Below are positions 46,090 through 57,429 of a stretch of DNA of 64,000 nt, piece after piece. Under the pieces are notes generated by a model. It did not search any database. It was not told the origin of the DNA and worked only from the letters and a program-made list of their open reading frames with translations. Position numbers and translations under genes: made by a program. Origin of the DNA: Semisulcospira habei (taxonomy: Eukaryota > Mollusca > Gastropoda > Semisulcospiridae); the NCBI GenBank assembly GCA_036245525.1, contig BTPG01000005.1, positions 113,262,466-113,326,465 on the forward strand. Direction: 5' to 3'. How positions within the stretch are numbered: position 1 is the first letter of the stretch; each line of letters starts with the position of its first letter.

Positions 46090-49000
46090 CTTACTTACTT
46101 ACGCCTGTCATCTCTCCCAGGGTATAGGCCGTCGACGATAGACCTCCAGCGACACCTGTCCTGTGCTTCTCCTTCGATTTTACTCCAGGTGAGTCCCAGT
46201 CTCGTGATGTCTGCTTGGAGGTCTCGACGCCAGGTGTTTCTCGGCCTGCCTGTTTTCCTCTTTCCCTGGGAGTTCCATGACAATGCCTGCCTAGTGATAC
46301 TGGAAGCTGGCTTTCTCAGATTGTGACCAATCCATCCCCATCTTCTTCGCCCAATTTCATTCTCTGCTGTTATCTGCTCTGTTCTCTCCCAGAGTCTGAC
46401 GTTGCTGATCTTCTCTGGCCAGTGGATTTTCAAGATTCTTCTAAGGCAACTGTTTATCTGTACTCCGCTGACTGTGGTTTTTGTCAACCTCCAAATCTCT
46501 GCTCCATATAGGAGAACTGCTTTTACGTTTGAGTTGAAAATCCGGACTTTGGTGTGTTGTGACAGCTCTCTGGAACTCCACACTTTTTTCAACTGAGAAA
46601 GGCGGCTCTGGCTTTACCGATTCGTGCTCTGACATCTGCATCAGTGCCGCCTTTTTTGTCGATGATGCTCCCGAGATAGGTGAAGGACTCCACCTCCTCC
46701 AACGGGGTGCCAGCAAGCAAGACTGGTTCTTCCCTGGTTGCGTTCAGACTCATTGTCTTTGTATTCTGTTTGTGGATGGTGAGGCCCACTTGGGACGAGA
46801 TGTCAGCAAGCCTCGTGGTCTTGTCCTGCACTTGTTGATAAGTGTGGGGCAGTAAAGCCAAGTCGTCTGCAAAATCGAGGTCGTCAAGCTGTGTCCACAG
46901 TGTCCACTGTATTCCGCTTCTTCTCTGCTCAGTGGTCCTCTTCATCACCCAGTCTATGGCCAGTAGGAAGAGGAACGGATACAGCAAACACCCTGCCTGA
47001 CGCCGGTTCTGACCTGGAGCTCCCTGGTGAACTGCCCTTCGTGGATCACGCGACATGTCATGCCATCGTAGCTGCTCTTGATCAGGCAGACGAGCTTTGT
47101 GGGTACACCGTAGTGTCGTAAGAGTTTCCACAAAGTCCACACTGTCAAATGCTTTCTCGTATTCCACAAAGTTGACGTTCAGCGGGGAGCTCCACTCCAG
47201 AGACTGTTCCACGATGATGCGGAGAGTGCTATCTGGTCTGTACATGATCGGTTTTTCCTGAATCCTGCTTGCGGGTCTTTCAGCTGGGCGTCAACGGAGC
47301 TCTTCATTCTTTCCAGGATGATCCTATTGAAGACCTTTCCTGGTACTGACAGCAAGGTGATTCCTCTGTAGTTGGAACACTTGCTGAGGTCGCCTTTCTT
47401 GAGAAGCTTGATTAGGTACCTCTCCTTCCAGTCAGCCGACATCACCTCCTCTTCCCAGATCTTTCCAAACAGTGGGTACAGCAGCTCTACTGTTGTCTCT
47501 AGGTCTGCTTTCAGAGCCTCTGCTGGGATGCCATTTGGCCCTGCTGCTTTGCCGTTCTTAAAAAAATGCCACTGCTCTTCTGATCTCTTCCCGGCTGGGT
47601 CTGTCACAGCTGATGGAGGTAGGTCAGTCTCTGCTGGCTGAATGTCTGGGGGGGTCGGGTGGGGTGGGTCTGTTCAGTAACTCTTCAAAATACTCGGCCC
47701 ATCTGTCGAGTTGGTCTGCTCTGTCTTTTTTTTTTTTTTTTTTTTTTCTTTTACTGGTCTTTCTGTATGGCCATACTTGCCCGACAATCTTCTGGTAATG
47801 TCGTAGAGCTGTTTTATGTTGCTGCTGCCTGCTGCCCTTTCTGCCTCTGCAGAGGTCTGTGTCTGTGTAGGCCCTCTTGTCTGCCCTGATACTCCTCTTC
47901 ACCTCGCGGTTGGCTTCCGAGTATTCCTCCTGTGCCCTTGCTTTGGCTGCTCTCGTGCGACTGTTGTTCAACTGCTTTCTTCTGCTTCCTCACTTCTATC
48001 TTCTTCAGGGTCTGTGCCGACAGCCAGTCCTTGTGATGGTGTTTTCTGAAACCTACAGTGTCTTTGCAGGTTGAGTTCAGCGCCTCTCTAACTGCCTTCC
48101 ACTGCTGCTCTGTGGTGACCGCCTCCTCTTCATTTACTAGCTCCTGTAGCGCTTGAAACCGGTTGGACAGCACCAGTTTGAACTCTTCTTTCACTCCAGT
48201 CTCTCTCAGGAGGCCTACATTATCGTCCTGTCTTCTTGTTGTCTCTGTGCGGTTTTTCTTTCACTTGAGCATTATTCTTAAGGTAAGCAGATGGTGGTCT
48301 GAGGCGACGTCTGCTCCCCTCCTCACTCGAACATCTTGAACGGATCTTCTAAATTTCTTGCTAATGCAGAGTATGTTCTGTTTGGTTCTCTGTAGTATGG
48401 TCTGGTGATACCCAGGTTGCTTTGTGTATTCTTCTGTGTGGGAAGATGCTGCCTCAAATGACAAGTCTGTTTAGAGCACAATAGTCTACAAACCTCTCCC
48501 CGTTCTCACTCATCTCCCGTAGTCCCTGTCTCCCCCTCACCTCTTCGTATCCGGTGTTAATGTTGTCCTCCCCTATTTTGGCATTAAAATCGCCCATGAC
48601 GATGGTGATGTCTCGCTCCGCACATTTGTCCACGGCACTCTGGAGTCGGTCGTAGAACTCTTGTTTCTCTTCCTCGCCACTGTCATTAGTGGGCGCATAA
48701 CACTGGATGACATTGAGCTTGATCTTTTTCTTGGTTCTAAAGGCTGCTGTGATAATTCTTGGCCCAAGAGGTTCCCAGCCCATCAGCGCTCTCTGTGCCA
48801 CTGGTGACAGCATGAATGCTACTCCTTCTGTATTTGGGGGGGGGGGGGGGGGGTGGGCATTCTCCTCTTCATGACCTGAATACAGAATCATCTCCCCACT
48901 TAACAGCCTTTTCTGCCCAGACTGCGTCCATCTGGCTTCACTGATACTTAGCAGGGCAAGGTTGTACTTTTGCATTTCGGCCGCTGCTATCTGGGCGGCC

Positions 49001-49398
49001 TTGCCGCTCTGGTACATGGTCTTGACATTCCATGTGCCCATGATTGTGTCCCTGGATAGAGAGAGGCGGCTCGGTTTTGTGGTTTCCGAAGACTTCCGGC
49101 TTTCACCACACGACGTCATAAATCTTCTGGTAGAAGAACCTTCCTCCTCCAGGAAAGGAATTGCTGTTTGTCTATTCGTCGGCGTTTCTGTAGCTATTTC
49201 TTTATTTGCAGGGTGGGGAAGCTACCCCCACGCCCAACCCCCTTACTAGGAGTACCAGGGGTTTTCTGTCAGGGTCTCCTTCCCTTAGACCATATTGGTT
49301 CACGGCACCTTATTTTATTCGGTGCATCCCTCTCGCGAGGGACCCCCTATCCAGCACCCAGGGGACGCGCCTCAACGCCATATGGTCCCAGCGCGAGG
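46090..49398 (-). mobile_element. Full-length APE-type LINE insertion with 13-bp target duplication
   Basis: Perfect 13-bp duplication actattttgtaaa (46077-46089 and 49399-49411) brackets 3,309 bp. From the 5' end: AP endonuclease (GTWNVKTMYQSGK, DFNAKIGE, SDHHLL at about 48.3-49.1 kb), reverse transcriptase (NYRGITLLSV, QAGFRKNRSCTDQI, LDFADDLAL) and a C-terminal domain with GRPRNTWRRDL. The 3' end is an (AAGT)n tail at 46,090. Frame changes in the endonuclease and RT suggest it is dead. Clade not resolved. Confidence 0.92.
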
Positions 49399-50039
49399 AC
49401 TATTTTGTAAAGCTAGCAACATTTTGTACGCTTTAGAAGGAAGTCTGTGATGCTCCATTTGTAACAGACGAAACCAGTACCTTAGACAGCTAACCCTGGC
49501 ATAGATGTACAGTGGAAATCGACCGGTTTCGCCATAAGCAAGGTCATTTGGTGTACGAGGACTTACATTAAGCAGCTTTTTGAGTGCAAAGAGATGTAAA
49601 AGATTTCTCAATCTCTTCGTGCCTGTACAGACCCCATACCTCTGAAGCGTACAACAATATGGGCTTAATCTGGCAATCAAACAGCTTACTTAAAAAATAT
49701 GGTTAGGGAAAAGTCTCCAGTCTTCTACAAGATCTTAAATATTTCTATAGTGCCCCTCCGTGCTCTAGTACAAATATCACCAAAAGCTCTAGAAATGACA
49801 GTCGGTTAGAAAAATACAGTCGTAGATATTTATAAGCATTAACTACTGACACTTGTGTACCTTTAATAAGCCACCTCTCTCTGCGTGCTAAGACCCTCCT
49901 TTACGAAAGACAACAATGTTTGACTTGGCCAGGTTAACACTGAGACAAGCCCATAGCATCAGCATTTTTAATCAAAATATGAAGCTGATTTTGCAGACCA
50001 CGTGGTGTGTCTGACACAAGCTGGTAGGCACTCGACAGA

Positions 50040-50875
50040 AACTCTCCCAGCTCCCTCCCTCTCTCCATCTTCAACTCGACAGCACCCCCATCTCCCTCTC
50101 CGACTCGGCCAGGAATCTCGGCGTTATCCTCGATTCCTCTCTTTCCATGACCAGCTTCGTCTCCGCCACGACCCAGGCATGCTATTTCCACCTCCGTCAC
50201 ATCAGTCAGATCAGAAAATACCTCACAACCGAAGCTGCTACCAAACTTGCTGCCTCTCTCATCTTATCTCGCATCGACTATTGCAACTCTCTCCTTACCG
50301 GCCTCCCTCACTCCACCACTTTCACTCTCCAGCGCATCCAGAACAATACTGCCCGCCTCGTCCTCAGAAAGAAAAATCCGACCACATCACTCCCTGCTCA
50401 AACTCCTTCACTGGCTCCCCATCCCCCAACGCATCCAGTACAAGATTCTGTCTCTCTGCTACAAATCCCTGAACAACTACGCTCCTGCCCAACTTACTTC
50501 ACCCCTACACACCTTCCCGCTCCCTCCGCTCCGCCTCTCTCCGCCTCCACATCCCCCGCACCAAACTTAGCACTTTCTGCCCCCGCTCCTTCTCCGTCTA
50601 CGGTCCATTCACCTGGAACACTCTCTCTCCGTCAGAAACACTCTCTCTCTCCTCCTTCCAGTCCGCCCTCAAAACTCACCTCTTTCAACAGTTCTAGCAC
50701 TATAACATCACCACACTCTCCACCCCAAGCACAGTGATTGTCGTAATGTATTTGTGGTACGTGAGTCATTGTCTAAAGCGTGCGCATGCGTGCGCGAGTT
50801 GTGAGTGAGCGCTTAGAGTTATAATTATTATAAGATAAGCGCATTATAAATACCGTAATTATTATTTTATTAAGT
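50040..50875 (+). mobile_element. L2-like LINE 3' fragment
   Basis: Plus-strand RT thumb and tail: LSDSARNLGVILDS, SRIDYCNSLLTGLP, LQRIQNNTARLV, LLKLLHWLPIPQRIQYKIL and a SFSVYGPFTWNTLS region in shifting frames, ending in an ATAAGCGCATTATAAATA tail typical of L2 3' ends. Inserted just after the FADD region of the zinc-finger LINE. No clear target duplication found. Confidence 0.82.
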
Positions 50876-51171
50876 ACTACGTCATCTGCAAACAAATCAA
50901 AATTTCAACAAAGTCTGGGAGAAGCTGAACACCATGTTTTCCATTATTCATAATTTCAGCGGCAATTCAGAAGTTCGTTAATAAACAAGGAGAAAAGTGC
51001 GGGCGAGGTTATCTTCCCCTGTTTCAAGCCTCTGGGGCAGAGGAAGAGATCAGACACACTTTGGCCGCACCTTACACGAGCTTTAATCACCTTGTACATG
51101 CTTTGAAATGCCTGCAGCATCCTGACATTAACACCCCTTTTCTTAAAAACTGCCCATAATTTAAAACGTGA

Positions 51172-51704
51172 TATAAGTTATTGGTCGGAGGGGTATGCTA
51201 CACGGACCCTTGTAGGCCTGAGGGAGTTCAAAGGAAACATTGTACCCCGAAGGCCTGAAGGGTACAGTGGTTCCTTTGACCTCCCGAAGGCCTACAGGGG
51301 TCCGTGCAGCGAACCCCTCCGACCAATAACGTATTTTTCATTCCTCCACCATTTTCGTAAAAGAAATCAAGAAGACATCTTGCGACCTGGATCACTCCAG
51401 ACATGACTGAAGTCAATAGTACCTTTATACATAATAGACTTATGACGTAATTTTAAATGTCATGACTGACGTTGCCGTCTCCAGTACTGAGTGTGCTTGT
51501 TGTTTCGAACAACACTACGTAACTTTGTACTTTACGTTTGGCGTTCTTTAATAGAACAAAACTGGCATCCAAGATGCGCCATCGAGATGGCTACAAAACG
51601 TCCGCCATTTTTTGCTACAGGGTTTTTTTTTTATATCACGGTCACGTGGTACGGTTTGCGCTAAAGTGACTGGTCGTGTGACGTAGTGAGGAAAACAAAG
51701 TCAC
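51172..51704. mobile_element. ~530-bp foldback element, second copy of the one at 6.88-7.4 kb
   Basis: Absent from the sister copy at about 45.29 kb. Contains an inverted repeat around 51,205-51,330 (tgctacacggaccc ... ggtccgtgca) and a unique tail shared with 6.88-7.4 kb. Confidence 0.7.
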
Positions 51705-51735
51705 TTACACAAGCGCACACAAAACACACATGTGC

Positions 51736-51959
51736 TTAACCCTTATCATTCGGAATACACCAGTGTGTGAAATAAGTTTGACTAAAATAGTTCAAGGGTA
51801 GTGCCAGAATAGCTTGGCGCCCCTAGGCGCCAAGCTATTCTGACACCACCCTTCAACTAAAGACATTGGTCTATATCCTTATCTTTAAGTACAGTAATGT
51901 AACTTGCATATGGTAGTGTACGCATTTGAAGCTTTTGGTCTCAGTATGATATGGGTTAA
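51736..51959. mobile_element. TTAA-flanked hairpin element, family J, with empty site known
   Basis: Begins TTAACCCTTATCATTCGG and ends ATATGGGTTAA. The related locus at 45,327-45,340 reads gtgcATAAcgcacag without it, so a 4-bp TTAA-type target duplication is directly supported. Central hairpin of TTGGCGCC arms. Confidence 0.88.
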
Positions 51960-51988
51960 CGCACAGAAGTGAATGCTGTACTATACTA

Positions 51989-52198
51989 ATACACAGGGCC
52001 GGATCACTTACAAGTGTGGGGGAGGGTCCCAAAAACATTTTGGAGAAACTGATTAACCACCCGAAACAGAGTTTTGTGTGCGATTGTGCAAGCATCAACA
52101 AAATGTGCTTGTCAAGGACAATAGCATTTTGTTTATGGGGGTGGGGGGGGGGAGCGGGGGGGGGGGAGGGTCCATGGACCCCCCTGGATCCGGGCCTG
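51989..52198. mobile_element. Short hAT-like inverted-repeat element
   Basis: Ends cagggccggatc and gatccgggcctg; absent from the sister locus at about 45,360. G-rich interior. The superfamily is a guess from the CAGGG terminus; no 8-bp duplication is clear. Confidence 0.55.
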
Positions 52199-52928
52199 AT
52201 ATAGGTACTGAGATGTGTTAGGGCCTGAGATCCTGGTTCCCAATGCTCCAGCCACAGGGTACAGAATCGCAGGCCATGGCACATACAGAATACTTCTTGC
52301 ATACTGACAAACATGCATTAACACCAATCTACCATACACAGCAGTGACAGCACACAGTGACACATGTTATTTTGGTCTTAAAATCCTTCCTGTCGATGCA
52401 GCTACCAGCACTATGAGAGTACCAGTATGTAAACAAGAGAATCTCCGATATTTCTGTACACACAAGCTTGAAACTTGGCGAAATACTAAGTGGGTGGCTA
52501 AGAGAGCTTCCGAGCATATTGTAATTCAATGTCTCATTTAAGACATAAACAACCGTTTATAGGAAGTCGGTTGACCCAGATTAGAGACCGTAATTTTTGT
52601 CACATTTACTTGAACCTTTGCATATAGCTAGTTTAGAGAAAGACATTGGATGAGTTTGTTAGCCAAAATAGCTAGTTTGGAGCCGGAAAGACATTAGATG
52701 AGTTCGTTAGCCAAATTTGTATCCGGCTTTCAGCTTCTTTAGTAAAAATTAAATCTTTAGAGAAAAAAATAAAACACTAAAAAACCTTTACTTCTAGAGA
52801 AAGTCAGACAGTGGCGGTGACGTACCCAGAGGCAACTCCCGTCCCCACGCCGACACTGACATAACACTCTAAATATGACGTCATTCTCTCTCGCGCGCAC
52901 GGCTCCGGCTCTCTCTCTCTCACAAACA

Positions 52929-53020
52929 TGCGCGCATCTCCAGGAGGAATAGATCATCATGCACCCTCCAGGCGCATGAGGATCTATGTCTCTTGGAGAT
53001 GTTTGGAGCGCGCGCGCATG
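52929..53020. mobile_element. Extended family C hairpin
   Basis: Resembles the 8,050 subtype (ATCTCCAGGAGG and CTCTTGGAGAT). Confidence 0.7.
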
Positions 53021-53637
53021 CACGCACACACACATCGATGCGCTTTCAGAAGAGCATGCAGGTGACCCGTGTACTTAGTACATCATGTCGCTAGACCGTA
53101 AAGTCAACCTGCTTTCACACAAATTATAGCAAAACTGTAATTGTACTGTGAAGTTCTAGTTTTGTCACCATTTCTCAAGCCGCCGCTATGAAACGAAAGT
53201 GAAACTAGTATCACGTAAAATATAAAATTACGTAAACTGAAACTAACTGACTTAAGTCATGACACAAATGACTTTTGACAAATCAATGACGCGTATGTGC
53301 TGCGCCCCTTATAGAACTCACTGACGCATTGGCAGATCTGCGAGATATAATGTGACATCAGAAACAGGTCAAAGACAAAACGGGTAGAGACCATTGACAG
53401 CGAGGACAGCTCTCATATAGAAGGGACTTTGTGGGTTATGGTTCATCCCATCTTGTTAAGTTCTTTAGAATTGTTGCTCAAGCATTTTTGTTAATAGAAA
53501 ATTTCCGTATTTGTTGTGAATTTGGTTGTCTCAGGTTTCAGAACTAAGGAAAAACACCGAACTGAAGACAAATGATTGTGCTTGGCTCGGTTGTACTTTG
53601 TGTGTTTCATCACCCCCAAGAGCTTTATGATTGATTG

Positions 53638-54010
53638 TACATTGCTTAACGTCCCGACAGCAACAAGGCTTTCTCAGGACGTGCCTGCACTGCTTGTGAA
53701 AAAAAAACAAAACAGAAAATTGAATGTATGTCGCCAGCCGGTCAAATACGTTAAATAAACCTAACAACATGGGGCCTAAATAAAGCTAAGACCATTTAGC
53801 AACACACATCCAATATCAAGAGCTACAGGCAGTGCAGACAGTAGGGAGAATGTTAAAAAGGCAAATACAGGTGAATGGACAAAGGGTAGACAGAAACACA
53901 TGCCCCAGAATGGAGAGAAAAACCCACCCTGTGAGGCTGACCAGGGTGACCCTGGGAACTAAAAAATACCTAACCCCACCCAAGTCCCCCAGGGCAGACC
54001 CGGGTGGGGA
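53638..54010. repeat. Repeat R, inverted copy
   Basis: Near full-length reverse complement of 28,539-28,916. Confidence 0.8.
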
Positions 54011-54413
54011 ACCCCCAAGAGCGAACTTGGCTGTTTGATTATCACCAGTGACCAAATGGCGGCGAGCAATTTAGTTATATTTTATGTGTCTTTTAGTCCT
54101 TTTTATATTGCGCAGCACAGAGCCGCCGATTTCCTAACATGGTAATCAACTAAAGTTCTATCTTATAGTCTTATAAATTCATAATTCTGAATTTATAAAG
54201 TTCTATCATATCTTATAAAATTCATAATTCTAAATTCAAACATGGATGTTAATTCGTAGTTTTTACAGTACTTGCAACGCCACTGGGTCAAAGGATCGAC
54301 TTCTGTAAAACCGACTCACTTCTGCCGATACCCATTTGTGGGAGGCGGACGGGCCATGACTGATTCCGTGTTGGCGACTAAACCGCTAATTCTCGGCATT
54401 TTGCTGGTTTTTG

Positions 54414-54513
54414 GCCCTTTGCAGTGCGTGTCGGTAACGGTTTTAGTTGCGATGATCCTGCAGGAATCATCGCGACTAAAGCCGCACCACCGGGCACACA
54501 AAGTCGGGGTTAA
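54414..54513. mobile_element. Palindromic element, family A, decayed
   Basis: Arms GTAACGGTTTTAGTTGCGAT and complement; right TTAA intact. Confidence 0.72.
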
Positions 54514-54711
54514 AGGCGGCAAATACCGGAGATGAAAGTCGCGGCCATTAGACAATATTGATTACTGAGACAAAAGAAATACCGATTGCGGAATTAGGGC
54601 ATACTGGCAGTTGTTGATGGATGCCGGAATTTACAACGAACTGATTTTGACGGCTGGCGCTTTTTTGGCCAAGTAGTGATACTGGAAGAAAACACCGGTT
54701 GTCCAAAGTGA

Positions 54712-54792
54712 TATTTAAAACAAAGGGTAGCACCATATTCGCCTGGCGCCTATCGGCACCAAGCGAGCTGATGTGGTGCTACCTTTTAAATA
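54712..54792. mobile_element. Hairpin element, family B, diverged
   Basis: Arms GGTAGCACCATATTCGCCTGG against CCAAGCGAGCTGATGTGGTGC. Confidence 0.65.
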
Positions 54793-55028
54793 ACATGGTC
54801 CCATCACACTCCAGCAGCAGGGTGCATATTCTTATGGGGACAACTGGAAGCGTGATCCCAAGCATGACTCGCTGAACTGTCCGTGCATTCTTTTACTTCT
54901 AGTCCAACCCGTGCACCCGACATTCAGAAAGGTCAGATAGCCGCCTTGCTGAGCACATTCTACCCCAGGACCTAAATGCCCATATTTTGAAGATGCCCTC
55001 TATCTGAAGGTCTGGTATTACAATTCTA

Positions 55029-55166
55029 GAGACAGATACAACATGATAGTTCAAGAGTGGTGCCAGAATAGCTTGAGCCTATAGGCACCAAGCTATTCCG
55101 GTACCACCCTTGAACTATTATGCTCAATACATGTCTTGCTGTGGTGTGTCAGGGCTGAACGAGTTA
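55029..55166. mobile_element. Hairpin element, family B
   Basis: TTCAAGAGTGGTGCCAGAAT arm and complement; right TTAA intact. Confidence 0.78.
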
Positions 55167-55906
55167 AAACGACCAATTACATTCCATTTGTGTTGTAATT
55201 GTCCTTTTTAACCATGTTTCTTTATTTCTTGAAATTTTCATATCTTTGGATTATTTTTGCTGGGGATTTTACATGCTTGGCAAACATTTTTGGTCCAGAC
55301 TTTTTATTTTTACATATGCATTTGTCATACTTAACGTGACGCTTCTGATCCATGTGGGTGGTGATAACCCGCACCATCCCCTCCACCTGCTCACCCACCC
55401 TACCCTCAGGCGTTTGATTTTCAACAGCTGGACGATATCTCTTCTGGAAATCTGCCTACGCCACTGGCTGTAACAAAAGTAAATTACACCCTACACTGTA
55501 CCAGTAAAATACAAATGTGCACTTACACAATACACACACATCCACTGCTGATGATACATGTACACACACCTCTGACTGGAAAACTACAAACCTCAAACAC
55601 CAGAACATACGTCAATATGAAAATCAAATACATTTAATTTCTCAATTGAATGCTATTTTTATCTCACAATTTGGCTTCAGTACATGTTACAATTACGCAT
55701 GCTAAAAAAATGCATACAATTCTTTTTACAAGTATTATGAATGCATGTGCATGTGGAGCCTGCTTTGCAAAAGAACAATTGAACGCCTGTGACACACAGA
55801 CTGAGCATTGCAATATCCCTGAACAGCTGCTTCACATCCATCACAGGATCATAATGCCTTCCTTTAATAAAGTGCCGGTTTCAGTTCTGGACTTAAATCG
55901 TATGAC

Positions 55907-56035
55907 TTAACCCATCAAGCACCAATACACTTCAACAGGACCATGGTAGTTTATGGGTGGTGCCAGAATAGCTTGGCACTTGTAGGCGCCAAGCTATTCT
56001 GGCACAACCCTTGGACTATCATGGTCGATTTCTGT
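55907..56035. mobile_element. Hairpin element, family B
   Basis: Left TTAACCCATCAAGCACC; palindrome 55,940-56,030. About 170 nt beyond the UTP23 stop codon. Confidence 0.78.
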
Positions 56036-56206
56036 CTAGAACTGTAAAGCTCATACAACTGTCAACTTTGGGAGTTTCAACCTCAATTCTCAGTGTGTTA
56101 AAATACGTCCAATCTCTGATGAAGATAAGGGTAATGATAATGATGATGACAATGATGATGATAATTGTGATAATGTTGATGATTAAAGAATCAAAATTGT
56201 GGCAAA

Positions 56207-56626
56207 TTATATTTTTGCTCCCCACGCTTCCTGTAACACCAGATTTATCAGTCTCTGTTTTTCATCATCTGCTAGATTGTCAATCTCTTTTTTCCCTCTC
56301 TTCCGTCGCCTTGCTCGCTTCTTGGCACCCTCACTAATCTCACTTTGCTGAACACCGTGTAATGCTGCCCTCTTTTTCTTCTTCTTGCAGCTCAGAGGGT
56401 TAGGTCCCTTGATTTTCTTCTTTTTCTTTGGCTTCTCTTCTTCTGTTTCCTCATCCCCTTCTTTCAGTTTCTCGAGCTCGTGCGTTGGGAGGAGTTTTTC
56501 GTTTAAGAGTTTTTTTGCCTTTGCTTTTGACTTTTCTGTTGGTTTTTCTAGACAGATGGCGTTATTGGCGATAAAAAGAAGTGGGACACCAGCCAGTTTT
56601 CTTGCTTTCTGTGAAAGCATAGGGTC
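56207..56626 (-). CDS. UTP23: UTP23 exon 3 with stop codon
   Basis: Residues 135-273 and the stop. Begins DPMLSQKARKLAGVPLLFI, then the basic GPNPLSCKKKKK motif and an Arg/Lys-rich tail. The strongest single match to UTP23. Acceptor TTTACAG. Confidence 0.94.
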   Translation of the reverse strand, partial: DPMLSQKARKLAGVPLLFIANNAICLEKPTEKSKAKAKKLLNEKLLPTHELEKLKEGDEETEEEKPKKKKKIKGPNPLSCKKKKKRAALHGVQQSEISEGAKKRARRRKRGKKEIDNLADDEKQRLINLVLQEAWGAKI

Positions 56627-57358
56627 CTGTAAACAAATTTAAATAAAGTATTAAATGAACAGGGTTACCAAAATATAATGGCAAAATAAGCAGTACACCC
56701 ACTTTGAACATTAGAAATCTGTGCAATCACTTTCATATTATAACTTTGTATTTCAACAACAAGATGAGGATTACATCCCAAAGTCTACCATATTGTTTGG
56801 AGCTCAGATGCGTTTATCTTTTAGAAACATTCAAAGTTTTTCGTATTTCTTTAAGCTTATTATGCTGATCCATTTCCCTCCTCTCTAAGCCAACCTCTTA
56901 TCAACACACATGTCGGCGCACACCCATAAAGACGAACACATGGTGCTTCCTGCCATTAATACGTTCTGTGGGCTCGTGTAGCGACAGGAATCCACCTCCT
57001 TCTACTCTAACCCACCTTCTGATCTACACACACTGGCACACAGAAATAAAGGACACAGCGATTCCCACCATTCGCAAGCTCTGTGGCCTGGCATAGCATA
57101 CAGCTATTCTGAAGAAGAATAATAGCGCGAGAGCAGTGAAATGAAGTCACTTCAAGCTTCACGTCATGGCATCATAAGTCCCACAACACCATGTTCATAA
57201 TGACAACTCGATGCTATACGTCACTCATCGCAGTACTAACATTTGACATATCAGAGGATCAACATTGCAATTTTCTTACTGATTTTCATGCCTAGGGCTT
57301 ACATGTCACAATTTTGACCTAATCTTACCCCAGGGCCGGTACAAACATATGCAAATCA

Positions 57359-57429
<71 letters not shown>

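Larger units (their letters stand above)
45645..51170 (-). mobile_element. Zinc-finger LINE, split by two later insertions
   Basis: Pieces on the minus strand at 50.88-51.17 kb (RT block ending FDLFADDVV), 49.41-50.0 kb (from SDTPRGLQNQL to YKMLLALQ) and 45.65-46.08 kb (C-terminal CPLCNCRFEDEMHFLFHC zinc finger). Reading continues from the 49.41 kb piece to the 46.08 kb piece when the 46,090-49,398 insert is skipped. The older RT part contains stops. Confidence 0.8.
52500..56200. other. No gene recognised; hairpin elements and repeat R
   Basis: 52.5-52.75 kb relates to the 15.0 kb repeat; hairpins at 52.93, 54.4, 54.7, 55.0 and 55.9 kb; repeat R at 53.6-54.0 kb. The rest has no coding signal. 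Confidence 0.6.

Noticed and set aside
55246..55473. Hydrophobic open frame on the plus strand
   Set aside because: Isolated 75-codon frame in repeat-rich DNA without homology I recognise or splice context.
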